Origin: JAIBJN01 sp963842305
GTDB taxonomy: Bacteria > Actinomycetota > Thermoleophilia > Gaiellales > Gaiellaceae
Assembly (NCBI GenBank): GCA_963842305.1
Contig: CAWJFW010000005.1
Span: 372,001 to 436,000 of the forward strand
Direction of reading: 5' to 3'
DNA: 64,000 nucleotides
A model generated the notes under the pieces. The model ran no database searches, was not told the origin of the DNA, and saw only the letters and a list, made by a program, of their open reading frames with translations. A program made the translations under genes and the position numbers. Within the stretch, counting starts at the first letter, position 1. Each line of letters starts with the position of its first letter. Shown piece after piece: positions 8,725 through 18,601 of the stretch.

Positions 8725-11014
8725 ATGAAGACCCCCGTCATCCAGAACGAGCCCGAAGAGCGGTCGGCTTCCCAGCCGAGCTTCCCTCCGCCCAACGAGC
8801 CGAGGAAGCCCACCAACGTGGCCGGCCGGATGGGGCGCTGGAGCGCGCAGCATCGGAAGACCGCCATCTTCGGGTGGCTCGCGTTCGTCGTCGTCGCGTT
8901 CGCGGCCGGCATCCTCAGCGGCACCACCAAGATCGAGCAGGCCACGTCCGGCGTGGGCGAGTCCGGCCGGGTCGACAAGCTCCTCCACGAGGAGTTCGTC
9001 CAGCCGGCGGGCGAGAGCGTCCTCGTCCAGAGCGACTCGCTGACCATCAAGGACCCGGCCTTCGCGGCCGCGGTCGAGGACGTCGTCGCCAAGGTCTCGG
9101 CGCTTGACGTGGTCACAAACATCCGATCGCCGCTCGATTCCGAGAACGCCGGTCAGATCGGGCAGAGCGGGCGCGCCGCGCTCATTGACTTCGACATCAC
9201 CGGCGATCCCGACGACGCGACGACGAAGATCGACCCGGTCGTCGCCGCGGTCCAGGACGCTCAGACGGCGCACCCGGAGATGTTCATCGGCTCGTTCGGC
9301 GTCAGCGCCGACAAGGAGGTCGATGCCGCCTTCATGGACGACCTCAAGAAGGCTGGTCTGCTCTCGATCCCGGTGACCCTGATTATTTTGATCGTCGTCT
9401 TCGGAGCGCTCGTGGCGGCGGGCATCCCGCTCCTGCTGGCGCTCACCGCCATCATCGCCACGTTCGGGCTGGTGGCCCTCCCGAGCTCGCTCATCCCGAT
9501 CGACGAGGTCACCTACGAACTCATCCTCCTGATCGGGCTCGCGGTCGGCGTCGACTACTCGATGTTCTACTTGAAGCGCGAGCGCGAGGAGCGGGCGGCC
9601 GGGCGAAGCGAGGAAGCGGCGCTCGAAGCCGCTGCAGCCACTTCAGGCCGATCGGTTCTGATCTCCGGGCTGACCGTGATCATCGCCATGTCGGGGATGT
9701 TCCTCGCGGGCATCCAGGGCATGTCGGCCTTCGCCGTGGGCACCATCCTGGTGGTCGCGGTGGCCATGCTCGGGTCGCTCACGGTCCTGCCGGCGACTCT
9801 CTCCTGGCTGGGCGACCGCGTCGACCGCGGGCGTGTCCCGCTTCGTCAACCGGCTCCGGTCCGCGAACGGCGAAAGCCGCGTCTGGGGCACGATCGTCGG
9901 GGCAGTCCTGCGGAGGCCGGTCGTCTCCGTCGTCCTCGCGGGAGGGCTCTTGCTCGCGCTAGCGATTCCGGCCCTCCAGCTGCGAACGGTCCAGCCGGCC
10001 ATCGAGACGTTCCCGCAGTCGCTCGACGCGATCAAGACGTACAACCGCATACAGGCCGCCTTCCCGGGGAGCGAGATCCCGGCCGGCGTCGTCGTCAAGG
10101 CGGACGACGTCACCGCCCCGCAGGTGCAGGAGGCGATCGGCCAGCTCGAGTGGCGGGCGCTCGCCAGCGGCCAGATGCACGAGCCGATCACGGTCGACGT
10201 GAACGAGGGCGGAACCATTGCCACAATCGCCATCCCCGTCGACGGCAAGGGCATGGACGCTGCCTCGAACGAGGCCCTCGCTACGTTGAGGGACGACCTC
10301 GTCCCGACGACCGTCGGCGCGCTTCCCGGCGCCGAGGTGGGCGTGACCGGGATTACGGCGTCGACGAAGGACTTCAACGACAGGTTGAAGTCGGCCGCTC
10401 CGCTCGTGTTCGGGTTCGTCCTCCTGTTGGCGTTCGGGCTCATGCTTTTCGCGTTCCGCTCGCTCGTGATCGCGGCCAAGGCGATCGTCCTGAACCTGAT
10501 CTCGATCGCGGCCGCCTACGGCGTGATGGTGCTCGTCTTCCAGCACGGCATCGGCAAGGGACTGCTCGGGTTCGAGTCGACCGCGGGCATCGACTCCTTC
10601 CTGCCCATCTTCATGTTCGTGATCCTCTTCGGGCTCTCGATGGACTACCACGTCTTCATCATCAGTCGCATCAGGGAGGCGTACGACCGCGGGATGAGCA
10701 CCGAGGACGCAATCGCCTCCGGGATCAAGTCGACGGCCGGAGTGGTGACGAGCGCCGCGGTCGTGATGGTCTGCGTCTTCGCGGTATTCGCGACGCTGCA
10801 GATGCTGATCTTCAAGCAGTTCGGCGTCGGGCTCGCGGCCGCGATCCTGATCGACGCGACCATCGTCCGAGCCGTTCTCCTGCCGGCGACGATGAAGCTA
10901 CTCGGAGACTGGAACTGGTACCTGCCCAGCTGGCTCGAGTGGCTTCCGCACCTCGACCACGGGAGCTCGTCGGAGGCCGTCAAGGCGCCGCCCATCCCGA
11001 CGCCGAGCGGGTAG
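8725..11014 (+). CDS. MMPL-family RND transporter, frame broken near 9830
   Basis: A large inner-membrane exporter of the MmpL/RND group (two PF03176 halves, about 760 residues), expected to move lipids or hydrophobic compounds using proton flow. The first half (8725 to about 9830) has one N-terminal helix, a periplasmic domain and helices that include IGLAVGVDYSMFYLKRERE. The second half (from 9833) is in the next frame and repeats the pattern with LFGLSMDYHVFIISRIREAY. The join falls at a GGG run in a DRVDRG/VSRFVNRL context; one base too many there explains the shift. GAGGAG precedes the ATG. Either an indel error or a recent mutation would give this. Confidence 0.88.
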
Positions 11015-11023
11015 CAACTCGGC

Positions 11024-12322
11024 TTGACCAGCACCGCGCACAGTCGCGTCGAATCCAGCAGGGTCGTCCCAGGAAGGATCGGGGCGGCCCTGCTCACCGA
11101 GACGGGTCTCGCGCGACTCGCGCTCGGAATCGCGGCGCTCCACGTCGTCGACGACAACTTCCTCCAGCCGCAGCCGGGCACGTCCGCCGCCGACCACCTG
11201 GCGGGCGGCCTCGTGCAGACCGGGCTCCTCGTCCTCTTCGCCTGGGCCTACCCGCGCCTTCGGCCGGGCCTGCGCGGGACACTTGCCATCTTCGTCGGGC
11301 TCTTCGTCATCGTGATGGGCGTCGGCGAAGCGGGGTACTACACCCGGGAAAACGGACCCTCCGGAGATGACTACACCGGACTGCTCGCGATCCCGGCCGG
11401 CTTCCTTCTCATCGGCATCGGCCTCATGACCCTGTGGAAGTCGAGAAAGGGCGGAAGCGTGGTCCGCCGGTACCTGCGGCGGGCCCTGCTCACGGTCAGC
11501 TTCCTGCTCGGCGCGTACGTGGTCGTCTACCCGGTCTCGGAGATGTACGTGGTCACCCACGCCGCCCGTGCCTACGTGCCGATGGCGCAGCTCGGCGCCC
11601 CGTACGAGGACGTCGCCTTCACAACGAGCGACGGGCTTCGGCTCGAGGGCTGGTACGTGCCCACGAAGAACGGCGCCACCGTCATCGTCATCCCGGGTCG
11701 CAAGGGGCCGCAGAAGCCCGCCAGGATGCTCGTCCAGCACGGCTACGGCGTCCTGCTCTTCGACCGGCGCGGGGAAGGCGAGAGCGAGGGCGACCCGAAC
11801 GGCCTCGGCTGGTCGGGCACGCGCGACGTGCAGGCGGCGATCTCGTTCCTCCAGGGTCGACCCGAGGTCGACGACGACCGCATCGGCGCGCTCGGCCTCT
11901 CGGTCGGCGGCGAGGTGCTTCTGCAGGCGGCGGCCGAGACGGAAGGCCTGCGGGCGGTCGTCTCGGAGGGCGCCGGCATCCGCTCCGTCCGCGAGGCGGT
12001 GGAGCTGCCCGGGCTGGACTCCTGGATCACCACCGGAGTGATTGGACTGACGACGGCGGCGACGGCTGCCTTCACGAGCGACCTGCCGCCACCGAGCCTC
12101 AAGGATCTCAGCGCCGAGATCGCGGTGCCGGTGTACTTCATCTACGCCACGCCCGGGCAGGGAGGCGAGAGCCTCACTCCGACCTACTACGAGGCGGCGA
12201 GCCAACCCAAGGAGCTCTGGGCCGCCGAAGGCGGGCACACCGGCGCGATCGATGCCGAGCCACAGGAGTACGAGCGGCGAATCGTCGGCTTCTTCGATGA
12301 CGCGCTAGTCAGCGGCGAGTGA
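11024..12322 (+). CDS. Membrane-anchored alpha/beta hydrolase
   Basis: A 432-residue protein in two parts. Residues 15-180 carry about four membrane helices. Residues 190-430 are an alpha/beta hydrolase with the strand motif VLLFDRRGEGES, the nucleophile elbow GLSVGG and a late EGGHTGA that supplies the catalytic histidine. It should be an esterase or peptidase held at the membrane with the hydrolase domain on one face. The only nearby start is a TTG at 11024, nine bases after the MMPL stop, so cotranscription is likely. The fused membrane part is uncommon for this hydrolase group. Confidence 0.78.
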   Translation: MTSTAHSRVESSRVVPGRIGAALLTETGLARLALGIAALHVVDDNFLQPQPGTSAADHLAGGLVQTGLLVLFAWAYPRLRPGLRGTLAIFVGLFVIVMGVGEAGYYTRENGPSGDDYTGLLAIPAGFLLIGIGLMTLWKSRKGGSVVRRYLRRALLTVSFLLGAYVVVYPVSEMYVVTHAARAYVPMAQLGAPYEDVAFTTSDGLRLEGWYVPTKNGATVIVIPGRKGPQKPARMLVQHGYGVLLFDRRGEGESEGDPNGLGWSGTRDVQAAISFLQGRPEVDDDRIGALGLSVGGEVLLQAAAETEGLRAVVSEGAGIRSVREAVELPGLDSWITTGVIGLTTAATAAFTSDLPPPSLKDLSAEIAVPVYFIYATPGQGGESLTPTYYEAASQPKELWAAEGGHTGAIDAEPQEYERRIVGFFDDALVSGE

Positions 12323-12366
12323 ACTCGGAACGGAGTCGGCCTGAGCGACCGGCTCCTGCCCGGGCG

Positions 12367-12396
12367 CCGCCAGCCTCGCAAGGGGCGGCTGGGCGG
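12367..12396. terminator. GC hairpin between convergent genes
   Basis: CCGCCAGCC pairs with GGCTGGGCGG around an 11-nt loop with one bulged G. It sits downstream of both the hydrolase (ends 12322) and the opposing membrane protein (ends 12397), so it could stop transcription from either side. There is no T tract, so it is tentative. Confidence 0.4.
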
Positions 12397-13059
12397 TCAC
12401 ACCGAGAGGCTGACAGGAAACGTCGCCAGCCAGATGATGGTTCCGACGAGGATGACGACTCCGAAGACGAGCAGTGCCACGCGAAGACGGTGCGTGCGGA
12501 ACTTCGCGGCCATGCCCGCGAAGAACAATGCAGTCGCGAAGAGGACGACGGCGAGGACGTAGTTGGTCGCCCGCTGAACATTCGCCCGGGCCTGTGCGGA
12601 GAGCGCATCGGCTTCCGCCTCCAGCTGCTGTGCCTCCTCCCTGGCGGCCACCTTGTATTCGGGCATGGCAAACGGCGTCAGCGGGGCGTCCGCGTTCTTG
12701 AGCGGTCTCGTCGCGATCCACGCGTCCATCGCGGGCTTGAACTCCGGCCGAAAGCGCTTGTAGTAGAAGTCGGCCAGCTCGGTCTGGTCCTGGGCGTAGG
12801 CATCGACCCATTGGGTGAACGTCGCGACGTCGATCTGCGTCTGCGTGTTTGCAAGCTCGGCCGAGCGGGTCGACTCGATCCTCGCCGCGTTGGCACGGCT
12901 GAACGCCTTCGCCTGCTCGCCGTTCCACCGGCTTGCCTGGTAGCCGCTCCAGGCAGTGGCCACGGTTGCGAGAGCCAGGAGCACGGCCGCGACGGTCTCG
13001 ACGCGGTCTGCCTTTACGTCGTCCGTCTCGCTATTCAGAGGGATTCCCCTCGGCGTCAC
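12397..13059 (-). CDS. Two-TM membrane protein with helical middle, unknown function
   Basis: About 220 residues. An N-terminal membrane helix (VETVAAVLLALATVATAWSGY) is followed by a long polar, mostly helical stretch rich in Ala, Gln and Glu, and then two closely spaced C-terminal hydrophobic segments (NYVLAVVLFATALFFAGMAA and LRVALLVFGVVILVGTIIW). The layout resembles DUF4337-type proteins, but I cannot confirm that. The GTG at 13059 overlaps the end of the upstream gene by about 29 nt; no better start is seen. It is cotranscribed with the DUF4239-like gene, so the two may act together in the membrane. Confidence 0.7.
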   Translation of the reverse strand: MTPRGIPLNSETDDVKADRVETVAAVLLALATVATAWSGYQASRWNGEQAKAFSRANAARIESTRSAELANTQTQIDVATFTQWVDAYAQDQTELADFYYKRFRPEFKPAMDAWIATRPLKNADAPLTPFAMPEYKVAAREEAQQLEAEADALSAQARANVQRATNYVLAVVLFATALFFAGMAAKFRTHRLRVALLVFGVVILVGTIIWLATFPVSLSV

Positions 13060-13858
13060 ACGGGATGCGGACGTCGCTCCCGACGGCTTCGAGCGCCTGG
13101 TCCACGAGGCGAAGCGACCGCTCCATGGCAACAGGTTTGAGGCCGCCGATGCCGGAGTGGAACGGGTTGTCGAGGAAGTTGAGGAGCAGGAGCATCAGGA
13201 CGATCACCGAGGTGACCGATCCCATGAGGACACCCTGCGTCACGGCGCCCTCGCCGCTGTCCGCGAAGAAGAGCATGTAGACGAAGATCACGAGGGCGAT
13301 GAAGAAGAGCACGATCCAGAGTGGGGCGGGGATCACGCCGACGGCCCCGTGGATGCGATCGAGTCGGGCCGCCTCTCGGTCGGAGGTCTGATCGAGCCAC
13401 TTGTCGTATGCCGACTGCTCGCTGGCGGTGCCCGGCTCCACCCGGTCGAGCGTGCGAAAGAGCTCGACGCCCCACGGGTTGATGTCGTCGCCCAGCGTTC
13501 CGGCCTCCATCCGGTCCCACTCGTCGTTGACCACGTTGCGGGCGTAGCAAACGAGCTCACCGGTCAGCTCCCCCTTGGCGGCGGTCGGAAAGAACTGCGC
13601 CGTCTCCACCTGCTGGGTGACGGCCAAGGCCTCGGCCTCGGCGCCGGTTCGTGACTGGTCGTAGCTCGTGAACGTGAGGAAGATGATGAACCCGAGGAGG
13701 ACCGAGAAACCCGTCGCGAGGACGCCGAAGACCCCGGAGGCGCGGTCGCCGTCCTTGAAGTAGCTCCCCTCCGGCGCCCGGCGGCGAACGAACAGCATCG
13801 CCGCGACGGTGAGGGCGGTCGCTCCTGCAGTGATGAGGAAGCCCCAGAGAAGATTCAC
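13031..13858 (-). CDS. DUF4239 (bestrophin-like) membrane protein
   Basis: A 275-residue protein matching the DUF4239 pattern: two N-terminal helices (LLWGFLITAGATALTVAAML and GVFGVLATGFSVLLGFIIFLTF), a central soluble region with YDQSRTGAEAEALAV and WDRMEAG, and two C-terminal helices around LWIVLFFIALVIFVYMLFF and SVTSVIVLMLLLLNFLDNPF. The DNPF motif after the last helix is typical of the group. Members have been compared with bestrophin anion channels, but the role is not established. It is the first gene of a two-gene operon with the overlapping membrane protein downstream. Confidence 0.82.
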   Translation of the reverse strand: MNLLWGFLITAGATALTVAAMLFVRRRAPEGSYFKDGDRASGVFGVLATGFSVLLGFIIFLTFTSYDQSRTGAEAEALAVTQQVETAQFFPTAAKGELTGELVCYARNVVNDEWDRMEAGTLGDDINPWGVELFRTLDRVEPGTASEQSAYDKWLDQTSDREAARLDRIHGAVGVIPAPLWIVLFFIALVIFVYMLFFADSGEGAVTQGVLMGSVTSVIVLMLLLLNFLDNPFHSGIGGLKPVAMERSLRLVDQALEAVGSDVRIPCDAEGNPSE

Positions 13859-13973
13859 GGCCGAGGTTCAGCGGTCGCGATCACGAGCGAACCCTAATCG
13901 GTAGCCGCACGGTCCGAAGTCGCCCACCCGGCGCGAACTGAAGGGATAGCCTCCTGTTTGAAGACGGTTGGCC

Positions 13974-14297
13974 ATGGCTGAAGTGGTCGAGACATATGAC
14001 CTCACGGCGCCTTCACAAGACGGCTGGGCGGTCGACTACCGGATCCGGCGCGAGGACGGGCAGGAGCTCCACGCCGAGGTGCGCTGCTGGGAGAAGGCGC
14101 ACGCCGCCGCCGAGCGGGCCGCAAACGCCGAGGCTCTCGCGGCGATCGCGGATCGAGGCATCGCCGTCGCTCTCGAGTATGCGGAGGCGGTGCAGTCCCC
14201 GGCGACGCGCGGCGCCGTGTTGATCTCGATCTGGTTCGACCCCGCCGACGAGGGCAATCTGCGCCGCCGGGTCAGCTACGAGCGCGCGCTCGAGTAG
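13974..14297 (+). CDS. Small soluble protein, unknown function
   Basis: About 107 residues, acidic with many alanines, beginning MAEVVETYDLTAPSQDGWAV. The pattern suggests a small alpha+beta fold with strands at VDYRIRREDGQELHAEV and AVLISIWF and a helix between them. There are no membrane segments or metal motifs, and I recognise no family. ATG at 13974 is preferred to a TTG two codons earlier. The next gene converges on it. Confidence 0.55.
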   Translation: MAEVVETYDLTAPSQDGWAVDYRIRREDGQELHAEVRCWEKAHAAAERAANAEALAAIADRGIAVALEYAEAVQSPATRGAVLISIWFDPADEGNLRRRVSYERALE

Positions 14298-14329
14298 GTC
14301 AACTACATGAAGCGCGTGCCCGCCTGTCT

Positions 14330-15164
14330 TCACGAGGGCGGTTGCGGCGTGAACGGGCGTAGCTCGTCTTGCCCCTCATGGATGACGCCCCAGCTCGACT
14401 CTGGAACCTCGTTCCAGGCGCCGGCGAGATCGCCGAGCGGCTCCGAGACGACGAGCCTCGACTCGTCCGAGAGCCCGTGGAGCACGGGGTTGTCGGGGTG
14501 CTGGTGCCGGAGGGTGCTCACGTTTGTCGAGTAGAAGAGCGAGCGGGACTGCCCCTCGCTCGAGTAACGGACGGCCCAGACCTGTACACCGTCGCGTCGT
14601 AGCCACCGTCATCTGGATCGGATGCTCGACGCCGTGCCGCTTGCCGACCTCCTCGATGAGCCCAACCGCGCGCTCGATTGCTCCGGGTGGATCGTCCTCG
14701 AGCCCGAACGTGAGCGCGAGGAAGAAGAACATCTCTGAGTCGGTCGAGCCCTCGATCGCCGGAAAGAGCGTGGGATCGACCGCAAGCGCGAGGTCGCGCT
14801 TGACCTCCTGGAATTCGCGGATGAGCCCGTTGTGCATCCACAGCCAGCGCCCGTGACGGAACGGGTGGCAGTTCGTCTGCTGGATCGGCGATCCCGAGGA
14901 GGCGCGGATGTGCGCGAACACGATCGGCGACTCGAGGTGCGCTGCGAGGTCCTGCAGGTTTCGGTCGTTCCACGCCGGCTCGACGCTGTGAAAGACCCCC
15001 GGCGTCTCGCCGGCTCCATACCAGCCGATCCCGAAGCCGTCCCCATTGGTCGTCTCGGCACCGAGCCTCGAGTGGAGGCTCTGGTCGATCAGCGAATGCT
15101 TTGGCTTGAAGAGCAACTCCTCGATCAGCACCGGGGAGCCGGAATACGCGACCCATCTACACAC
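14330..15164 (-). CDS. Class II glutamine amidotransferase (YafJ/EgtC-like), frame broken near 14600
   Basis: An Ntn-type amidotransferase of about 278 residues. The N-terminal MCRWVAYSG places the catalytic cysteine at position 2. NGDGFGIGWYG, FAHIRASSG and CHPFRHGRWLWMHNG are the substrate-binding and active-site segments of the GATase_4/6 fold. After QMTVATT the reading moves to another frame, which continues as DGVQVWAVRYSSEGQ and then to the stop at 14330; one extra base near 14600 explains it. A good AAGGAG lies before the GTG start. It begins 15 nt after glutamate decarboxylase on the same strand, so it may trim a gamma-glutamyl compound in that pathway. Confidence 0.85.
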
Positions 15165-15179
15165 CCTTCGACTCCTTCG

Positions 15180-16571
15180 CTAGTGATGGAAACTTGCGGC
15201 GGCCGTCCTGTCGTGGACCGGCGCCTGCTGCTTCTCCAGCCGCGGCAGCTGGCGCTCCAGGTCGCCCACGAGCAGGTCGGCGAGGTCGTGGGTGAAGCCG
15301 CGCCGGACGACGACCCGAAGCGCTTCGAGGTCCTCCCGGTTCTTCGGAAACGTGTACGCCGGCACCTGCCATCCCCGTTCGCGCAGCGCATTCGAGACGT
15401 CGAAGACCGTGTAGTTCTCGATCTGGTCCTGCAGCTTGAAGGCGAACACCGGCAACTCGTCACCCTTCGTGATCAGCTCGAACGGGCCGAGGTCGCCAAT
15501 CGCCGCGGACAGGCGCGTCGCAACCTCGCGCGCGAAGCCCTGGACCTTCCGGTAGCCGTCGAATCCGAGACGGAGGAAGTTGTAGTACTGGGCCGCGACC
15601 TGGGCACCCGGCCGTGAGAAGTTGAGTGCAAACGTCGGCATGTTGTCGCCGAGGTAGTTCACCCAGAAGATCAGGTCCTCGGGCAGCGCCTCGGCATCTC
15701 GCCAAATGACCCAACCGACGCCGGGGTATACGAGCCCGTACTTGTGCCCGGAAGCATTGATCGAGGCGACGCGCTGGAGGCGGAAGTCCCGGACGAGGTC
15801 CGGATCGAGGAACGGCGCGACGAAGGCTCCCGAGGCACCATCGACGTGAACGGGAACAGATATGCCCGTCTTCTCTTCGAAGGAATCGAGCGCGGCGCAA
15901 ATCTCTTCCACCGGCTCGTAGGAGCCGTCGAACGTCGAGCCAAGGATTGCAACGACCCCGATCGTGTTTTCGTCACAGAGCTTGACCGCTTCCTCCGCCG
16001 AGAGATGCAAGCGGTCGCCCTCCATCGGAACGAGCCGCATCTCGACGTCCCAGTAGTTCGCGAACTTCTCCCAGCAGACCTGGACGTTGATGCCCATCAC
16101 GATGTTGGGCTTGTCGGCGGGCTTCCCCTCGGCGGCTCGCCTCTTCTGCCAGCGACGCTTGAGCGCGAGGCCGCCGAGCATGGCGGCCTCGCTCGAGCCG
16201 GTCGTCGAGCAGCCCGTTGCCTCGTCTACAGCGGGCGCGTGCCAGAGTCCACTCAGCATGTTCACGCAACGCATCTCGATCTCGGCTGTCTGCGGGTACT
16301 CGTCCTTGTCGATCATGTTCTTGTCGTAGCACTCGGCCATCAGCTTCTCGGCCTGCGGTTCCATCCAGGTAGTGACGAACGTCGCCACATTCAGACGGGC
16401 ATTGCCGTCGAGCATCAGCTCGTCGTGAATCACCTGGTAGGCGACGTCGGGCGGGAGCTGTTGCTCCGCTAGACGATGACACGAGACCTGCGCGCTCTCG
16501 AGCATGAACAGCGGTGGCATGGACAGACTCTCCCGGGAAGAAGCCGGAGTCTTCGGGTGCTTGAGTGTCAC
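15180..16571 (-). CDS. gadB: Glutamate decarboxylase
   Basis: A 463-residue PLP enzyme converting L-glutamate to GABA and CO2 with uptake of a proton, in the cytosol. The length and motifs match bacterial GadB: GCSTTGSSEAAMLGG binds the cofactor phosphate, VHVDGASGAF contains the PLP-contacting Asp, and ASGHKYG carries the Schiff-base lysine at about residue 277. The chain ends in HH, comparable to the C-terminal histidine that controls pH response in E. coli GadB. The GTG start follows GGGAGAG. The downstream partner is the class II amidotransferase; no GABA antiporter is present in the window. Confidence 0.95.
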   Translation of the reverse strand: MTLKHPKTPASSRESLSMPPLFMLESAQVSCHRLAEQQLPPDVAYQVIHDELMLDGNARLNVATFVTTWMEPQAEKLMAECYDKNMIDKDEYPQTAEIEMRCVNMLSGLWHAPAVDEATGCSTTGSSEAAMLGGLALKRRWQKRRAAEGKPADKPNIVMGINVQVCWEKFANYWDVEMRLVPMEGDRLHLSAEEAVKLCDENTIGVVAILGSTFDGSYEPVEEICAALDSFEEKTGISVPVHVDGASGAFVAPFLDPDLVRDFRLQRVASINASGHKYGLVYPGVGWVIWRDAEALPEDLIFWVNYLGDNMPTFALNFSRPGAQVAAQYYNFLRLGFDGYRKVQGFAREVATRLSAAIGDLGPFELITKGDELPVFAFKLQDQIENYTVFDVSNALRERGWQVPAYTFPKNREDLEALRVVVRRGFTHDLADLLVGDLERQLPRLEKQQAPVHDRTAAASFHH

Positions 16572-16607
16572 GCTCTCCCTCTTTTCCTCGACAGGAGCGC
16601 AAGTATC

Positions 16608-16925
16608 TCAGTAGGCGATGAGCGCGCTGATGACGAGGACTGATACGAGGACGATCGAGAGTGCCCGGAGCTCCCGCGAGCGGCGGGTGATCCGGCCCGG
16701 ATCGCCAGCGACCACGGCTACCAGCAACAATCCTTCGATCAGCAGGAGCACCCACCCTGGGCCCGGCTGTAGGTCGTCGGGTAGCAGGATCGTGAGCGCC
16801 ATCGCCGCGAGCACAGCGCCCGCCATCGGCCAGCGCGGCTCGCCAAACGGGACGCCATCCTCACCTCGGTCGGGACGGTTACGACCCGCTGCTGCGTCGT
16901 TTGCGGCGTCTGACTCAGGCTTCAT
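16608..16925 (-). CDS. Small three-TM membrane protein, unknown function
   Basis: 105 residues. A polar N-terminus rich in Asp, Ala and Arg (about 30 residues) is followed by three hydrophobic segments: MAGAVLAAMALTILL, GWVLLLIEGLLLVAVVAG and LSIVLVSVLVISALIAY at the very C-terminus. A conserved-looking loop (DPGRITRRSRELR) separates the last two. I recognise no named family. It lies directly upstream of gadB on the same strand with a 36-nt gap, so it could share its transcript. Confidence 0.65.
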   Translation of the reverse strand: MKPESDAANDAAAGRNRPDRGEDGVPFGEPRWPMAGAVLAAMALTILLPDDLQPGPGWVLLLIEGLLLVAVVAGDPGRITRRSRELRALSIVLVSVLVISALIAY

Positions 16926-17140
16926 TCGGGGAGCATCCTAGGTAGCCCCGTTCGAGCGGTGCATACTGCGTCGAGCCCGAGACTCGTTCACGACCGACCT
17001 TGCGAGCCTCGGGCTGGCTCGAATGGCACCCGTGGGCTAGTCCCCTGGCTGCCCCCGGCACGCTGTTTCGCCCGGATCGCATAATGCGAATCGCGGTTCG
17101 GCCGCCGTAGGGTCGGCTTCGTCTCAAGGGAGGTGGTTCG

Positions 17141-17971
17141 ATGGGTGAAGAGTCCTCTGCGAGTTTGCGGGAGCTTAGGACTCCGCACGCTGCGGGGATC
17201 ACCGGAGTCCTGTTCGCTGGCCTTTTCGCCGCAGCGGTCGTGCTTGACCGGATCGCCGCGCCTGGGAGCCCGGCGTCGGAGCGCGACGACTTCTCTGGGG
17301 CCGCTTCGGAGCTAGTGCTGTTCTCGTCGCACCTAATCGGCTTCGCCGGGATCCTGTTCCTCTGGTTCATCGGCGTCGTCCGCTCCCATATCGGCAGACG
17401 CGAGGATCAGTTCTTCTCGACCGTTCTACTCGGCTCGGGAATCGTCTTCGTCGCTTCGCTCTACGCCTCGGTGGCGGTCGAGGTGGCGGGCTTCGTCGGG
17501 GTGGATCGAGGGCGGCCGGAGGCGCTCGAGTCGGTGCGCCTGGCCTTCGACACGAGCTACCTTTTCGCGTACGTCTTCGCCGCCAAGATGGCCGGAGCGT
17601 TCATGGCGGTCTTCACGACGATGCTGATCCGCCTAGCACAACCGCCAAGGTGGCTGACGATCCTTGGTTACATCGGCGCGTTGATGCTGCTGTTCACGAT
17701 CCCGCGGGTCGAATGGCTGCTACTCGTCTTCCCACTCTGGGTGCTTGTCGTCTCGATCGAAACAGCCCGAGGCCGGCGCGTCCTCACCTACCGGACGTCA
17801 GCCTCGAGCTTGTGCTCGAGCTCATGGAGCCGCCGACCTAGTGGCATCTTCGAGGCCCTGTCGGTGTGCAAGGTGTCGAGCGCGCAGGCCAGGAAGCACG
17901 CCGCGCCCAGCGATGTGTTCCAGTTGGCCGCCGCCTGGTCGAGCATCGACCGGGTCGACGGAACGATGTAG
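17141..17971 (+). CDS. Polytopic membrane protein, unknown function; 3' end doubtful
   Basis: The credible part is residues 1 to about 216: a protein with about six helices, including GITGVLFAGLFAAAVVLDRI, FAGILFLWFIGVVRS, FVASLYASVAVEVAGFVG and LLLVFPLWVLVVSIETARG. After that the frame runs on for about 60 residues rich in Ser and Arg that are antisense to the convergent gene ending at 17788. That tail looks non-coding, so the true stop was probably near 17790 and was lost by an indel or substitution. GGGAGG precedes the ATG. Confidence 0.65.
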   Translation: MGEESSASLRELRTPHAAGITGVLFAGLFAAAVVLDRIAAPGSPASERDDFSGAASELVLFSSHLIGFAGILFLWFIGVVRSHIGRREDQFFSTVLLGSGIVFVASLYASVAVEVAGFVGVDRGRPEALESVRLAFDTSYLFAYVFAAKMAGAFMAVFTTMLIRLAQPPRWLTILGYIGALMLLFTIPRVEWLLLVFPLWVLVVSIETARGRRVLTYRTSASSLCSSSWSRRPSGIFEALSVCKVSSAQARKHAAPSDVFQLAAAWSSIDRVDGTM

Positions 17972-18477
17972 CCGGCGACGGCAGAGATTCCGAAGAAGAT
18001 GCAGCCCAGCAGGTTGACTGCCGGCTGCCACCATCCCGCGCCGCCACGCACCGGCAACCATCCATGACGCGCCGAGGCGCGGTAGGCGATCGCGCCTGAG
18101 ACGAGGAAGCAGATCGACCCGCGCCAATCGGGCCGCCAGACGAGCTCGTTGTACACGGGGCTCGTCACGGCGGTGTGCATCGCTTCGTACGTCGTGATGT
18201 TGAAGAAGAGCGTGCCGGCAGATTGGATGATGGCGGCCCACCATCCCGCGCCGCCGCCACCGGGGGAGTGCCGTTCGGACCAGGCGAGCCAGCTCTGAAG
18301 CCCTCCGCCGGCCGTGAACAGAATCGAGCCGACGAAGAAGGTGATGGCGTCGGCCGAGTCGCCGACCAGCTGCGCATAGCCGGGGAACGGGCCAATGAGA
18401 AAGCACGTCGACCCAAGAGCAAAAAAGAGGGCCATCCAACGCGGACGACTCATGACCCGACGGGCGTTGGTCTTCAC
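17788..18477 (-). CDS. Membrane protein with repeated YrhK-like halves (tentative)
   Basis: 229 residues with about six helices arranged as two or three similar blocks: ALFFALGSTCFLIGPFPGYA, DAITFFVGSILFTAGGGLQSW, GWWAAIIQSAGTLFFNITTYEAM and the later GWWQPAVNLLGCIFFGISAVAGY. The recurring GAGWW...LF.FNI/GIS pattern suggests internal duplication. The GSILFT.GG segments resemble YrhK-type domains, a family of unknown function. It starts at GTG 18477; an ATG eight codons later is possible. Its 3' end overlaps the neighbour's doubtful tail by 184 nt. Confidence 0.68.
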   Translation of the reverse strand: MKTNARRVMSRPRWMALFFALGSTCFLIGPFPGYAQLVGDSADAITFFVGSILFTAGGGLQSWLAWSERHSPGGGGAGWWAAIIQSAGTLFFNITTYEAMHTAVTSPVYNELVWRPDWRGSICFLVSGAIAYRASARHGWLPVRGGAGWWQPAVNLLGCIFFGISAVAGYIVPSTRSMLDQAAANWNTSLGAACFLACALDTLHTDRASKMPLGRRLHELEHKLEADVR

Positions 18478-18601
18478 CTGGGCACCCTGCCGCCGCCGTC
18501 TTCGGGCGTCAAGTCAGCCCTCCGTGCTGCGTCGGACCGTGGCGTAGCGCCCACCAAGGCGTCGCGACGACTAACGTGGCGTGCGAGCAAGGGAGGCGAT
18601 G

